From assembly GCF_900142645.1 (NCBI RefSeq), contig NZ_FRBP01000003.1, positions 186,001 through 250,000 on the forward strand: DNA of 64,000 nt. Reading direction: 5' to 3'. The notes under the pieces were generated by a model. The model was not told where the DNA came from and ran no database searches. It was given only the letters and a program-made list of their open reading frames with translations. Position numbers and translations under genes: made by a program. Below are positions 51,234 to 59,599 of the stretch, in pieces. The number at the start of each line of letters is the position of its first letter. Within the stretch, counting starts at the first letter, position 1. The DNA is from Eubacterium callanderi (GTDB taxonomy: Bacteria; Bacillota; Clostridia; Eubacteriales; Eubacteriaceae).

Positions 51234-52358
51234 TTGTAAACATTCAAGGTAGTAAAGGACTGTCTTGTCGGGCATCGCTGTCTTTAACGCCGCATAGGCA
51301 TAGGGCTCAAAGACGACAATCTGCTCTGCTCCGGCTTTTTCAATATCTGCGAGGGCATCTTTCTGAATAAGCGCTGCCATCTCCGCGTCAAAACCGATCA
51401 GGTGGTATTCTGCGCCAAGGGGTTTCTGCCAGATATTTAAAACATTGACGCGCTTATCTGCCTTCAGCAATGGTAAAAATTCCATACTGGTGGCGATTGG
51501 TGTCTCGTCGCTGTTGATGGCAAGCGCATTGAGGGCCTGGCCGTTTCTCAGGAAACGACAGTTAAAGCTGCCGCCGTAAAAGTAAGAGGGCGCTTCGATT
51601 TTAAGCAGCTTCAGCTCGTCAGGAAGGTAAACCACCTCAAAGGGAACGCTGATCCCCAGCTTTTCTGCAAACTGTGTCAGCAGATAGGTGGTCTGGCCCG
51701 AAAGGGTATACACGACTTCTATCCCCTTTTCCTGAAGCCCGCTGATCAGGCCTTCCAGATATTTAATCCCCTCTTCCACCATACCGTAGGCAAAGTATTC
51801 CCAGCCTGCAAAAACCGGCGCGGTCTCCGGCTCAAAGGCAATGCCTCTCGCCTTAAACCACTGGCCCAGCCCAGACGCGCTGTCAGCGGCGATGGTGGCT
51901 GTGGCGTCGTCCAGGAAGAGAAAATTACCGCTGCCCTCAAGCACCGGGACAGCCTCCTGCCACTGTCTGAGTGCCTCTGCGTCGGTTTTCAGGATATGTC
52001 CACCGCCTGCCTTCAGGGTATCTTTAAGCGATTCGGCGATTTGGGTGCCAAAACCCTTTTTTAACATCAGCTCACGGCTGAGGATCATGACGTCTGTCAA
52101 ATCCTCGGGGTTTTCGCCAAAGTTCTGCCAGCGCTCTCCCTGGCGTGACAGGATACTCTGGAATACCAGCCCCGCGATGTAGTCGTTAGGAGCCATTTCA
52201 TCTTTGAAAACCGCCCGTGCCAGCTGAAGCCTGCGGGAGGGATAGTCGTGGAGCATATGGCTCGCCCGGAATTCCGGACAATAGCACACAGCCTGGTCCA
52301 TATGGATCACCTGGTGGTTCAGCTTGTCTTCGTAATGTTCTAATGTAAATTCTCTCAT
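51231..52358 (-). CDS. Uncharacterised partner protein of the AGPS-like oxidase
   Basis: A 375-residue soluble protein not firmly assignable. Its place in the operon (stop/start overlap with the FAD oxidase) and its two-lobed pattern recall the CCG-domain subunits (GlpC/LutA/GlcF-like) that accept electrons from such oxidases. Features shared with that idea are VVYTLSGQTTYLL, YLPDELKLLKIEAPSYFYGGSFNC and EFLPLLKADKRVN. It has only four cysteines, two in VCYCPEF and single ones in FNCRF and at the end LECLQ. No CX2CX2CX3C ferredoxin motif is present. If related, it is a degenerate form. Confidence 0.6.
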   Translation of the reverse strand: MREFTLEHYEDKLNHQVIHMDQAVCYCPEFRASHMLHDYPSRRLQLARAVFKDEMAPNDYIAGLVFQSILSRQGERWQNFGENPEDLTDVMILSRELMLKKGFGTQIAESLKDTLKAGGGHILKTDAEALRQWQEAVPVLEGSGNFLFLDDATATIAADSASGLGQWFKARGIAFEPETAPVFAGWEYFAYGMVEEGIKYLEGLISGLQEKGIEVVYTLSGQTTYLLTQFAEKLGISVPFEVVYLPDELKLLKIEAPSYFYGGSFNCRFLRNGQALNALAINSDETPIATSMEFLPLLKADKRVNVLNIWQKPLGAEYHLIGFDAEMAALIQKDALADIEKAGAEQIVVFEPYAYAALKTAMPDKTVLYYLECLQ

Positions 52359-53764
52359 AATCCCAGCACTCCTTTGTTTACTAATCCCTTGGGGTCAAGG
52401 GCGTCCTTGATTTTCTGCATGACCTCGATACCTGCTTCACCGTGCTCCAGGGGTAAATATTCAGCCTTGGCTTTGCCGCTGCCGTGGTGGTGTGAGACGT
52501 TGCCGCCGTATTTAAGGCTGGTACGGATGGCAGTGTCCAGACATTCCATATAGCGCTTTTCACCGTCGTAATCGTCACCGCCGGTCTGGGCGTGGAAGAT
52601 CACATAAACACTGGCGCCAGTATGGTATACATGTGAAAAGTGGCAGTCAACGCTTTCGCACATGGGCTCAAGGGCTTTGCGCATTTCACGCCACACATCG
52701 GCGATGCAGTCCCAGGGTGCCGCCACCTCGATGGCATCGGCTGTGCCGCCCTTCATAGCGTCGTGATCCAGCATTTTTTTCGTGGAAAAACGTGAGTGGA
52801 ACCAGTCATAGCCCGGCTTCGGCCCCTTAGGCACACCGCCATTTAAGGCACAGTAATGATGAACGTATTCCCGTTCCAGATCCACCTGCTTTTCCAGACC
52901 TTCGTAGCCGATGACCAGAAAAACGTGGCCTTTTTCAAAGCCGTATTTTTCCATTTTAGGAACACTTTCCTCTTCATCATAAAGACGGACCACTGCCGGG
53001 TGGACATTGTTTTGGACAAACTGGCGGATGGCTTCCAGACCGTCCTCGGTACGGTTAAAGGTAAAGGCTTCAAAATAGCGTTTTTCGGCTACTGGATAAA
53101 TTTTCATTTCCACTTTGGTGACAATCCCGTATACACCCTCGCTGCCCAAAAACAGCTGGTCCAGCTCTGGCCCGGTTGATGCCTTCGGCGTTTTGTGTGT
53201 GTTCAGCACATGTCCGTTTGGCAGCACCACCTCAAGGGAGTTAACCATATCGTCCATCTTACCGTATTTGGTAGAGAAGGTTCCTATGGCGCGCGTGGCG
53301 ACCATGCCGCCCAGCACGGCGCTCTGGAAAGACTGTGGGTACTGGCCGCAGGTATAACCTGCTTCGTTCAGCATGTTTTCAAAATCTGCCCCGGTCAGGC
53401 CCGCGCCGCCCACAGCAGTGCAGTTGACAAGGTTAATTTCAAATTCCTTTAAATTTTTAATATCGAGCATGACCTCATGGTTTTCAGCAATACTGCCGCC
53501 CACAATGCCAGAGCCGCCGCCAAAAGGAATGATACCGACGCTGTACTCCTGAGAGAGTGCCATGATCCGGCTGACCTCATCAGTGCTTCCAGGCATGAGA
53601 ATGGCTTCTGGCAGAACCTTGTAAGGCCCCTGAAGCAGCCATTTATACTCTCTGGGATAACAGCCATGGGCATAGATAAGGCGTTCCTCCTCGCGCCGGA
53701 GCACGGTAACCTCTGGCAGCTCTTCCTGAACCGCTTTCAAAAAATCGTGGGTATTTTCTTTCAT
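52355..53764 (-). CDS. FAD-linked oxidase of the alkyl-DHAP synthase/GlcD group
   Basis: A 469-residue flavoprotein. The N-terminal VAO/PCMH FAD domain carries IPFGGGSGIVGG (about 95-106) and GQYPQSFQSAVLGGMVATRAIG. The C-terminal cap ends HHHGSGKAKAEYL, the histidine-rich motif of alkyldihydroxyacetonephosphate synthase (AGPS). AGPS swaps an acyl for an alkyl ether on DHAP; bacterial relatives also include glycolate and lactate oxidases. The ATG at 53764 follows AAGGAG. It lies in a glycerol-3-phosphate operon, so a glycerol- or ether-type substrate is plausible but unproven. Confidence 0.83.
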   Translation of the reverse strand: MKENTHDFLKAVQEELPEVTVLRREEERLIYAHGCYPREYKWLLQGPYKVLPEAILMPGSTDEVSRIMALSQEYSVGIIPFGGGSGIVGGSIAENHEVMLDIKNLKEFEINLVNCTAVGGAGLTGADFENMLNEAGYTCGQYPQSFQSAVLGGMVATRAIGTFSTKYGKMDDMVNSLEVVLPNGHVLNTHKTPKASTGPELDQLFLGSEGVYGIVTKVEMKIYPVAEKRYFEAFTFNRTEDGLEAIRQFVQNNVHPAVVRLYDEEESVPKMEKYGFEKGHVFLVIGYEGLEKQVDLEREYVHHYCALNGGVPKGPKPGYDWFHSRFSTKKMLDHDAMKGGTADAIEVAAPWDCIADVWREMRKALEPMCESVDCHFSHVYHTGASVYVIFHAQTGGDDYDGEKRYMECLDTAIRTSLKYGGNVSHHHGSGKAKAEYLPLEHGEAGIEVMQKIKDALDPKGLVNKGVLGL

Positions 53765-53774
53765 TGTATTCTCC

Positions 53775-54140
53775 TTACTTTGCTTTAATGTCACGTGCCG
53801 CTATAATGTCAACACCTGTGTCCAAAATATTCGAGACCACTACATCGCCCGCCCGGACCGGCGCTTTCACTGCAATGCCGTAAAGGGCATGGATGCAGTC
53901 TCTGAGCTTCGTTTTACTGACTTCTTCACTGCTGACCACAGGCAGCAGGTTAAAGATACCGCCCTCTATTGCAACCGTTGTGGTCAGCATCCGTTTGGGA
54001 TCGGTATACTCATTGACCGCGTATTTTTTCCCGTTATTGCAGTCAAAGCCAGCGGTTTCAAAGGTACCATCATCCTTGATGGTCAGCTCACCCTTGCAGC
54101 TTTTGGGGCAGACAATGCAGGTATAATTTCTTTTTTCCAT
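53775..54140 (-). CDS. DUF1667 protein
   Basis: 121 residues with an N-terminal C-x2-C and further cysteines: CIVCPKSCKGEL and GFDCNNGKKYA. The family accompanies GlpA/GlpB-like dehydrogenases in Firmicutes and Thermotogae and may carry an iron-sulfur cluster passing electrons from them. It lies six bases behind the preceding oxidoreductase gene. Confidence 0.88.
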   Translation of the reverse strand: MEKRNYTCIVCPKSCKGELTIKDDGTFETAGFDCNNGKKYAVNEYTDPKRMLTTTVAIEGGIFNLLPVVSSEEVSKTKLRDCIHALYGIAVKAPVRAGDVVVSNILDTGVDIIAARDIKAK

Positions 54141-54146
54141 TTTCCA

Positions 54147-55391
54147 TCACTCCTTTGCCACGCTGATACAGATGGGGCCGTCTGTTGTTTTGCCGAGGTC
54201 AATGACCTCACAGACCATTTCCGGCGGCTTGACCACCGCGTGTTTTTTCAGCTTTTGGGACTGCCCATTCTGGCTAAATACCAGCCTTACCTTTTCGTCA
54301 GGCTTTCTGACCCGCATAAAGACCGGAACTTCTCCAACTGTCCCGCTTATTTTCTGGGGAACCACAAAGCTGATGTTATCGCCGGCTTCCACAGCACGGT
54401 ACTCATTACCTCCGGTCTCACCCTTTATGTAGCGGACTGCGCCGCGGGCCGCCATCTCTCCGGTTTGGGAGACATAGTCCACCAGGTCAAACACTGTGAC
54501 CACATTACCTGCCGCAAAGACACCGGGAACGGAGGTCATCATCTGCTCGTCCACCACCGGACCGCGTGTTCTCGGGTCCATTTCAATATTCAGCTGTTCA
54601 CTGAGCTCATTTTCAGGGATAAGGCCGACCGAAAGCACCAGAAGATCACAGTCAATATATTCTTCGGTTCCTGCGATGGGCTTGAGGTGTTCGTCTACCT
54701 TTGCGACAGTAACGCCCTCGATCCGGTCTTTGCCGTGGATCTTGGTCACGGTTGTGCCCAGATGCAGCGGTATGTTGTAATCCTCAAGGCACTGGACAAT
54801 ATTTCGGGTCAGTCCGCCCTCGGTATGCATAATCTCATAGACGCCCTTCACCTCGATATCCTCAAGCGTCATACGCCTTGCCATGATAAGGCCAATGTCT
54901 CCTGAGCCTAAAATCACAGCCTTCTTACCCGGCAGATAGCCCTCCATATTAATGTAGCGCTGAACCGCTCCGGCAGTCAGTACCCCAGCGGGACGCGTTC
55001 CGTAAATCATGACCTGTGAGCGCGTGCGTTCACGGCAGCCCATGGCCAGAATAACAGATTTGGCCTTGATCTCAAGAAGGCCATCCTTTTCATTGACCGC
55101 ATAAATAGTCTTATCCGGCCGGATTTCCAGCACCATGGTGTCCAGCTTGACTTCAATTCCCTCGGCCTCTACCTCGTCGATAAAAGCCTGGGCATACTGG
55201 CCTCCCGTCATACGGCGTTTAAACCGCAGCAGGCCAAAGCCATCGTGGATACACTGCTGCAGAATACCGCCGAGGGAAAGGTCCCGTTCAATAATCAGAG
55301 TGTCAAGTCCTGCCCTGTGCGCTTCTACGGCTGCTGCCAGCCCTGCCGGGCCGCCGCCGATAATGGCGCAGTCTGTCTGTATCCGGTTCAT
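54147..55391 (-). CDS. NAD(P)/FAD-dependent oxidoreductase, GlpB/HcnB-like
   Basis: A 414-residue pyridine-nucleotide disulfide-type flavoprotein. The FAD fingerprint AIIGGGPAGLAAAVEA sits at residues 9-24; a second dinucleotide fold has VILGSGDIGLIMARRM. The motif SVPGVFAAGNVV precedes the C-terminal cap. In this arrangement (GlpA-like, this protein, DUF1667) it is expected to move electrons between the glycerol-3-phosphate dehydrogenase and NAD(P). Its start overlaps the preceding stop (ATGA). Confidence 0.9.
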   Translation of the reverse strand: MNRIQTDCAIIGGGPAGLAAAVEAHRAGLDTLIIERDLSLGGILQQCIHDGFGLLRFKRRMTGGQYAQAFIDEVEAEGIEVKLDTMVLEIRPDKTIYAVNEKDGLLEIKAKSVILAMGCRERTRSQVMIYGTRPAGVLTAGAVQRYINMEGYLPGKKAVILGSGDIGLIMARRMTLEDIEVKGVYEIMHTEGGLTRNIVQCLEDYNIPLHLGTTVTKIHGKDRIEGVTVAKVDEHLKPIAGTEEYIDCDLLVLSVGLIPENELSEQLNIEMDPRTRGPVVDEQMMTSVPGVFAAGNVVTVFDLVDYVSQTGEMAARGAVRYIKGETGGNEYRAVEAGDNISFVVPQKISGTVGEVPVFMRVRKPDEKVRLVFSQNGQSQKLKKHAVVKPPEMVCEVIDLGKTTDGPICISVAKE

Positions 55392-57109
55392 TCTTTTTCC
55401 CCCTTTCTGGATGCTGTAGTCAGCATTTCTGAGCCCGCGCCGCGCTTAGTGACTTCCTCAGGCGCGATCCCCAGCTCTCTGGCAATGATTTCTACAACCC
55501 TCGGGCCGCAGAAGCCTCCCTGACAGCGCCCCATGCCTGCCCGGGTACGTCTCTTCACCGCGTCCACGGTTGTGGCTGGTATTTTACCGTGTATGGCGTC
55601 CACAATCTCACCCTCGGTGATGGTTTCACAGCGGCAGATCACATGGCCATACAGCGGATTTTTTGCAATCAGCGCTTCCTTTTCTTCCAGTGTGCAATCT
55701 CTGAACACCTTGTGCGCCGGACGGATGGGGTCATAATTCTCACGCACAGCGGCCTCAGGGTGAAGCGTTGTGTAAATACCCTCGACCCGTTCCGCGATGG
55801 CCGGTGAGGATGCCAGCCCGGGAGACTGGATGCCTGCCACATGGATAAAGTTATCCAGCACTTCAGACGCTTCAATGATAAAATCCTCAATATAATTGGA
55901 AGCCCGGCAGCCGCTGAAATAGGTGATAATATCTTTTTCGGAGGCCCCCTCGGTCAGATGCTTGCCTTTTTCCATGACAAAGCGCAAATCTTCTTCATCT
56001 ACGGCCAAATCATCTTTTTCCGGCACCTCGATGGCTGAGGGTCCCCACACTGGGTTGCCCTCGGGTGTCTGGGTCGGGCCGCCGCCCTTGGTAAAGTTTT
56101 TAGGCGGTGTGCCAATAAAACATTTGTTGGTGGTTTTGCCGATCTTTTTATCCAGAATCACCAGCGTGCCACGGCGCGGATGAATGGTGTAAAAACGGTC
56201 GCCTGCCAGCTCTGCGATTTCGTCGGCATACAGGCCCGCGGCGTTGATCACACAGGCGGCTTCAATGATCCCTTTGTCGGTGACCACGCCGCTTATCCGG
56301 GCGCCATCTCTGATAAAGCCCAGCACCTCTGTATTCAGCATAAGCTCTGCCCCGTTGTCAATGGCGTTTTCCATGAGAGCTTCAACCACCTCGTAGGGCT
56401 CAACATAGGCTGCCGATGGGGTCCACAGTGCCTTTACCACATCATGGTTGACTGCTGGGTCAATGGCTCTGGCCTCATCGCCGCTTAAAATGGCAATGCC
56501 AGGCACACCGTTCTTTTTTCCCAGCTCATAGTACTGCTCCAGATAGGCGTCGTCTGATGCGTCAAAGCCTGCTACAAAGGAGCCGCAGCGGTTCATTTTA
56601 AAATGAAGTTCTTCCTGCCACTGTGTGTACATGGCATTGCCCTTTACATTGAGCAGGGCCTTCAGGGAGCCTGCTTTTGAGTCGTAGCCTGAGTGGATCA
56701 TCCCATTGTTTGACTTGGAGGTTCCCTCAGACACATCTGAGGCTTTTTCGACCACGATAATGCGTTTATTGTATTTTGCCAGGGTTCTCGCAATACCGCT
56801 GCCGGTTACCCCCGCACCGATAACTACAATATCCGCCTGGTCGATCACGCCGGCTGCCTCCGCCTTTTTCAGGTCCTCTGTCCGGTCTCTCCGGGCCATC
56901 TCTGCCCCCTTGACGGTCAGCTTGTTAATGACCCCTTTCACGCCGCTTTTTCCAGCCGCGTGGCCGATGTCAACCACATGCTGCCAGACATCCACCTCGC
57001 CAGTCAGGGTGATCACCCCGCGCGCGTCGGCGCTGGCTTCAATTTTGTAATGTTTTAAGGACGGATCATCCTCTAGTTTCTGATAAAATTGTGCAACACA
57101 ATCGGACAC
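55388..57109 (-). CDS. BON-domain GlpA-like FAD dehydrogenase with BFD 2Fe-2S domain
   Basis: 573 residues. Residues about 1-70 match a BON domain (YKIEASADARGVITLTGEV, then GVKGVINKLTV). A DAO-type FAD dehydrogenase follows (VVIGAGVTGSGIARTL, MIHSGYDSKAGS, HVAGIQSPGLASSPAIA). At the C terminus is a BFD-like 2Fe-2S domain with four cysteines: VICRCETITEGE and GRCQGGFCGP. The core oxidises glycerol 3-phosphate or a related hydroxyacid. BON domains bind phospholipid or protein surfaces and are rare in this context. The start is GTG behind AAGGAG. It follows glpK across a large hairpin. Confidence 0.9.
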   Translation of the reverse strand: MSDCVAQFYQKLEDDPSLKHYKIEASADARGVITLTGEVDVWQHVVDIGHAAGKSGVKGVINKLTVKGAEMARRDRTEDLKKAEAAGVIDQADIVVIGAGVTGSGIARTLAKYNKRIIVVEKASDVSEGTSKSNNGMIHSGYDSKAGSLKALLNVKGNAMYTQWQEELHFKMNRCGSFVAGFDASDDAYLEQYYELGKKNGVPGIAILSGDEARAIDPAVNHDVVKALWTPSAAYVEPYEVVEALMENAIDNGAELMLNTEVLGFIRDGARISGVVTDKGIIEAACVINAAGLYADEIAELAGDRFYTIHPRRGTLVILDKKIGKTTNKCFIGTPPKNFTKGGGPTQTPEGNPVWGPSAIEVPEKDDLAVDEEDLRFVMEKGKHLTEGASEKDIITYFSGCRASNYIEDFIIEASEVLDNFIHVAGIQSPGLASSPAIAERVEGIYTTLHPEAAVRENYDPIRPAHKVFRDCTLEEKEALIAKNPLYGHVICRCETITEGEIVDAIHGKIPATTVDAVKRRTRAGMGRCQGGFCGPRVVEIIARELGIAPEEVTKRGAGSEMLTTASRKGEKE

Positions 57110-57137
57110 GATTGTCTCTCCTTTCTGCTTTCAGGCA

Positions 57138-57181
57138 GAGGAACGGGGTCAGGTGGACAGTCCGCCTTACCCCGTTACCTC
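57138..57181 (-). other. Large hairpin between glpK and the GlpA-like gene
   Basis: GAGGTAACGGGGT pairs with ACCCCGTTCCTC, continued by a GGCGGAC / GTCCACC stem. There is no T-run, so it is likely an mRNA processing or stability element setting different levels of glpK and the dehydrogenases. Confidence 0.5.
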
Positions 57182-57210
57182 TTTCTGCATTTATTCTTCT
57201 TTAAACAAAA

Positions 57211-58704
57211 CTATGCCTGCTTACGCCAGCCTACGGAGCGCTCGATGGCTTCACGCCAGCCTGCGTAAAGCGCTTCGCGCTTTTCATCTGTGATGGCCGG
57301 CTCAAAGTACTTATCGATTTCAAGAGACTTGTCAAAATCGGCTTCGGTCCAGAGGCCTGCTGCCAGACCGGCCATTTGGGCTGCGCCCAGACTGGTAGCT
57401 TCGACGGATAGAGGTCTGTCGACACGGGCGTCGAGCATATCAGCCATGAGCTGCGCCAGCAAATCGTTCATCGATGCTCCGCCGTCAATACGGATATCGG
57501 TCATTTTTACGCCAGATTCCTTTTCGACAACGTCCAGAATATCCTTTAAGCGATAGGCGACCCCCTCCAGCGTTGCCCGCACAATGTGGGCCTTGGTGGT
57601 GCCGCGGCTGATGCCAAAAATAGTTCCTCTGGCATAGGGATCGTGATAGGGTGCGCTGAGGCCAGCCAGCGCAGGTACAAAGTATACCCCGTTAGAGTCC
57701 TCAACTGACCGTGCCAGCGGTTCCGATTCACTGGATTTGTCAATGACCTGAAGCCCGTCGCGCAGCCACTGAACAGCTGAGCCCGTAACAGCTTCAAAGC
57801 CTTCCAGAGCGTAATTGATTTCATCCCCGATCTTCCAGGCAATAACCGTGTTTAAGCCCTGGTCGGATACGACACATTCATCGCCGATGTTGATATCTAA
57901 GAATGAGCCCGTACCGTTGGTGATTTTACAGGTTCCCTTGGAACGGCAGCCCTGGGCATAAAGCGCGGCGTGCTGGTCGGCAATGGCGCCGCAGATGGGA
58001 ACCTCTGCCCCGAAAATATCCGGCTCTGTGGTGCCGTAGTTGCCGGAGTCACTCACGATTTCGGGATAAATATCGGTTGAAATTCCCAGATAGTCTAAGA
58101 ACTCGGTATACCACTCTCCTGTGCTTAAGTCCAGGCTGCCCATAACAGAGGCGTTAGAATAGCTGACCACATGGCTCTTTCCGCCGGTCAGCTTCCAGAT
58201 CAGCCAGGTGTCAATGGTGCCAAAAAGCGCTTCGCCGGATTCGATCTTTTCTTTGATTTCCGGCACATTTTCAAGATACCAGTGCAGCATCAGGGAGGAA
58301 TAAACCGGCGCTACTGTCCAGCCTGTGGCCTTGCGCGCTTTTTCTCCCCATTCACTGTCATTAATTTTCTGACACAGGGCCGCGGTGCGGTTATCCTGCC
58401 AGACAATGGCGTTGTACAGCGGCACGCCGGTATTTTTATCCCAGACCAGGCAGGTAGCCCGTTGGTTGGTAATGCCGATGGCCGCGATCTCTTCTGGCGC
58501 CACGCCGCCTGACAGCATGGCTTCCTTACACATCCGAACACTCTTGTCATAAATTTCCATGGCATCGTGTTCAACCTTGTCCGCACTCGGTGTGTACTGT
58601 GTGAATTCTTCATAGCACTGGGATACAATATTAAAATCCTTGTCAAAAATCAGTGCTCTTGTACCAGTTGTTCCTTCGTCAATGACTAAAACATAGTTTT
58701 TCAT
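57211..58704 (-). CDS. glpK: Glycerol kinase
   Basis: Phosphorylates glycerol to sn-glycerol 3-phosphate with ATP. 497 residues, the usual length. FGGY motifs: DEGTTGTRALIFD (N-terminal ATP loop), TNQRATCLVWD, GNGTGSFLDINIGD and DGGASMNDLLAQLMADM. AAAGGAG precedes the ATG. It is first of the downstream glycerol operon, behind its own promoter and a palindromic leader site. Confidence 0.96.
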   Translation of the reverse strand: MKNYVLVIDEGTTGTRALIFDKDFNIVSQCYEEFTQYTPSADKVEHDAMEIYDKSVRMCKEAMLSGGVAPEEIAAIGITNQRATCLVWDKNTGVPLYNAIVWQDNRTAALCQKINDSEWGEKARKATGWTVAPVYSSLMLHWYLENVPEIKEKIESGEALFGTIDTWLIWKLTGGKSHVVSYSNASVMGSLDLSTGEWYTEFLDYLGISTDIYPEIVSDSGNYGTTEPDIFGAEVPICGAIADQHAALYAQGCRSKGTCKITNGTGSFLDINIGDECVVSDQGLNTVIAWKIGDEINYALEGFEAVTGSAVQWLRDGLQVIDKSSESEPLARSVEDSNGVYFVPALAGLSAPYHDPYARGTIFGISRGTTKAHIVRATLEGVAYRLKDILDVVEKESGVKMTDIRIDGGASMNDLLAQLMADMLDARVDRPLSVEATSLGAAQMAGLAAGLWTEADFDKSLEIDKYFEPAITDEKREALYAGWREAIERSVGWRKQA

Positions 58705-58795
58705 TTTTTTACTCCTTTACTCCTCAAAAAATGATTATTCAGTTGTCTTCCTTATGCTCAGCCCTGCTGTCAGAAACCTCCTTTCCTCCTTCGCC

Positions 58796-58810
58796 TGTAA
58801 ATGCTTTACA
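58796..58810. promoter_or_regulatory. Palindromic operator candidate in the glpK leader
   Basis: TGTAAATGCTTTACA, a perfect 6-3-6 inverted repeat about 35 bases after the predicted start of transcription. The site and spacing suit a repressor acting as a roadblock. Confidence 0.4.
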
Positions 58811-58848
58811 TATTCACTTTTTATGTATTTTGTATTGACTTTATGTTA

Positions 58849-58877
58849 ATATTATATGCTTTTTGATGGTTTGTCAA
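58849..58877 (-). promoter_or_regulatory. Promoter of glpK
   Basis: Minus strand TTGACA (58872-58877), 17 bases, TAATAT (58849-58854). An overlapping TATAAT is 15 bases away. Confidence 0.6.
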
Positions 58878-58908
58878 CTAATTTTTAAATTTTTCAAAAT
58901 TTACAATT

Positions 58909-58939
58909 AAAAAAGCACACTGGTCTCCACAGTGTGCTT
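58909..58939 (-). terminator. Terminator after the corrinoid protein gene
   Basis: AAGCACACTG / CAGTGTGCTT with a 7-base loop and a run of T on the minus strand. It separates the methyltransferase operon from glpK. Confidence 0.9.
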
Positions 58940-58947
58940 AAATCCTG

Positions 58948-59580
58948 TTAATTCCGGCAGATCTGTACGGCTGTCTCGGCAGCGCTTCCCGCGTCCTTAG
59001 CAAAGGCGTCACAGCCTGTTTTATCGCAAAAATCCTGCGTGATGGGCGCTCCGCCAATCATAATTTTAAACTGTTCCCGGACGCCCGCATCCTCAAAAGC
59101 CTTAACAATTTTGGGTATCTCGGGCATGGTAGTGGTCAGCAGGGCAGAGCAGGCCACAATATCGGCCTTTTCCTGCACAGCGGCCTCCACAAAACGCTCC
59201 TCGGGCACATCAATGCCGATATCCACGACTTTAAAGCCCCGTCCCTCAAACATCATTTTTACCAGGTTTTTGCCAATATCGTGCATGTCTCCCTTTACGC
59301 TTCCCAGCACAATGGTTCCAGTAGCGGTCTGCTGGTTTTCTAAAAGCAGAGGCTTCAGCACCTCTGACCCGTTCTGCATGGCGTAGCATGAGCACAGCAC
59401 CTCCGGTATATAGAGCTCCTCGTTTTTAAACTCCTCTCCCACCATCTCCATCGCTTCCATCATGGTATCCAGAATGGCCTGCGGACTGGTTCCCTTGTCC
59501 ACTGCCGCCTGCACCATGGCGGACGTCTCATCCTCTAATCCTTCATAAACCGCATTTTTAATCTGATCTAATAGATTCAT
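58948..59580 (-). CDS. Corrinoid (B12-binding) protein of a methyltransferase system
   Basis: A 210-residue methyl-carrier of the MtbC/MttC/MtaC type. An N-terminal B12-binding_2 helical cap (about 1-85) precedes the Rossmann-like B12 domain with the cobalt-ligating histidine in GDMHDIGKN (about residue 105). CSALLTTTMPEI and IGGAPIT follow. It holds a corrinoid whose cobalt shuttles a methyl group from a substrate-specific methyltransferase to tetrahydrofolate. Last gene of the GlpP-led operon, behind AGAGGAG. Corrinoid reactivation and tetrahydrofolate transfer proteins are not in the window. Confidence 0.95.
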   Translation of the reverse strand: MNLLDQIKNAVYEGLEDETSAMVQAAVDKGTSPQAILDTMMEAMEMVGEEFKNEELYIPEVLCSCYAMQNGSEVLKPLLLENQQTATGTIVLGSVKGDMHDIGKNLVKMMFEGRGFKVVDIGIDVPEERFVEAAVQEKADIVACSALLTTTMPEIPKIVKAFEDAGVREQFKIMIGGAPITQDFCDKTGCDAFAKDAGSAAETAVQICRN

Positions 59581-59599
59581 TCTTGTCTCCTCTGTTTTC

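Noticed and set aside
53889-54905. A 338-codon plus-strand frame in the glycerol operon
   Set aside because: Runs antisense across DUF1667 and the GlpB-like gene, both well supported.
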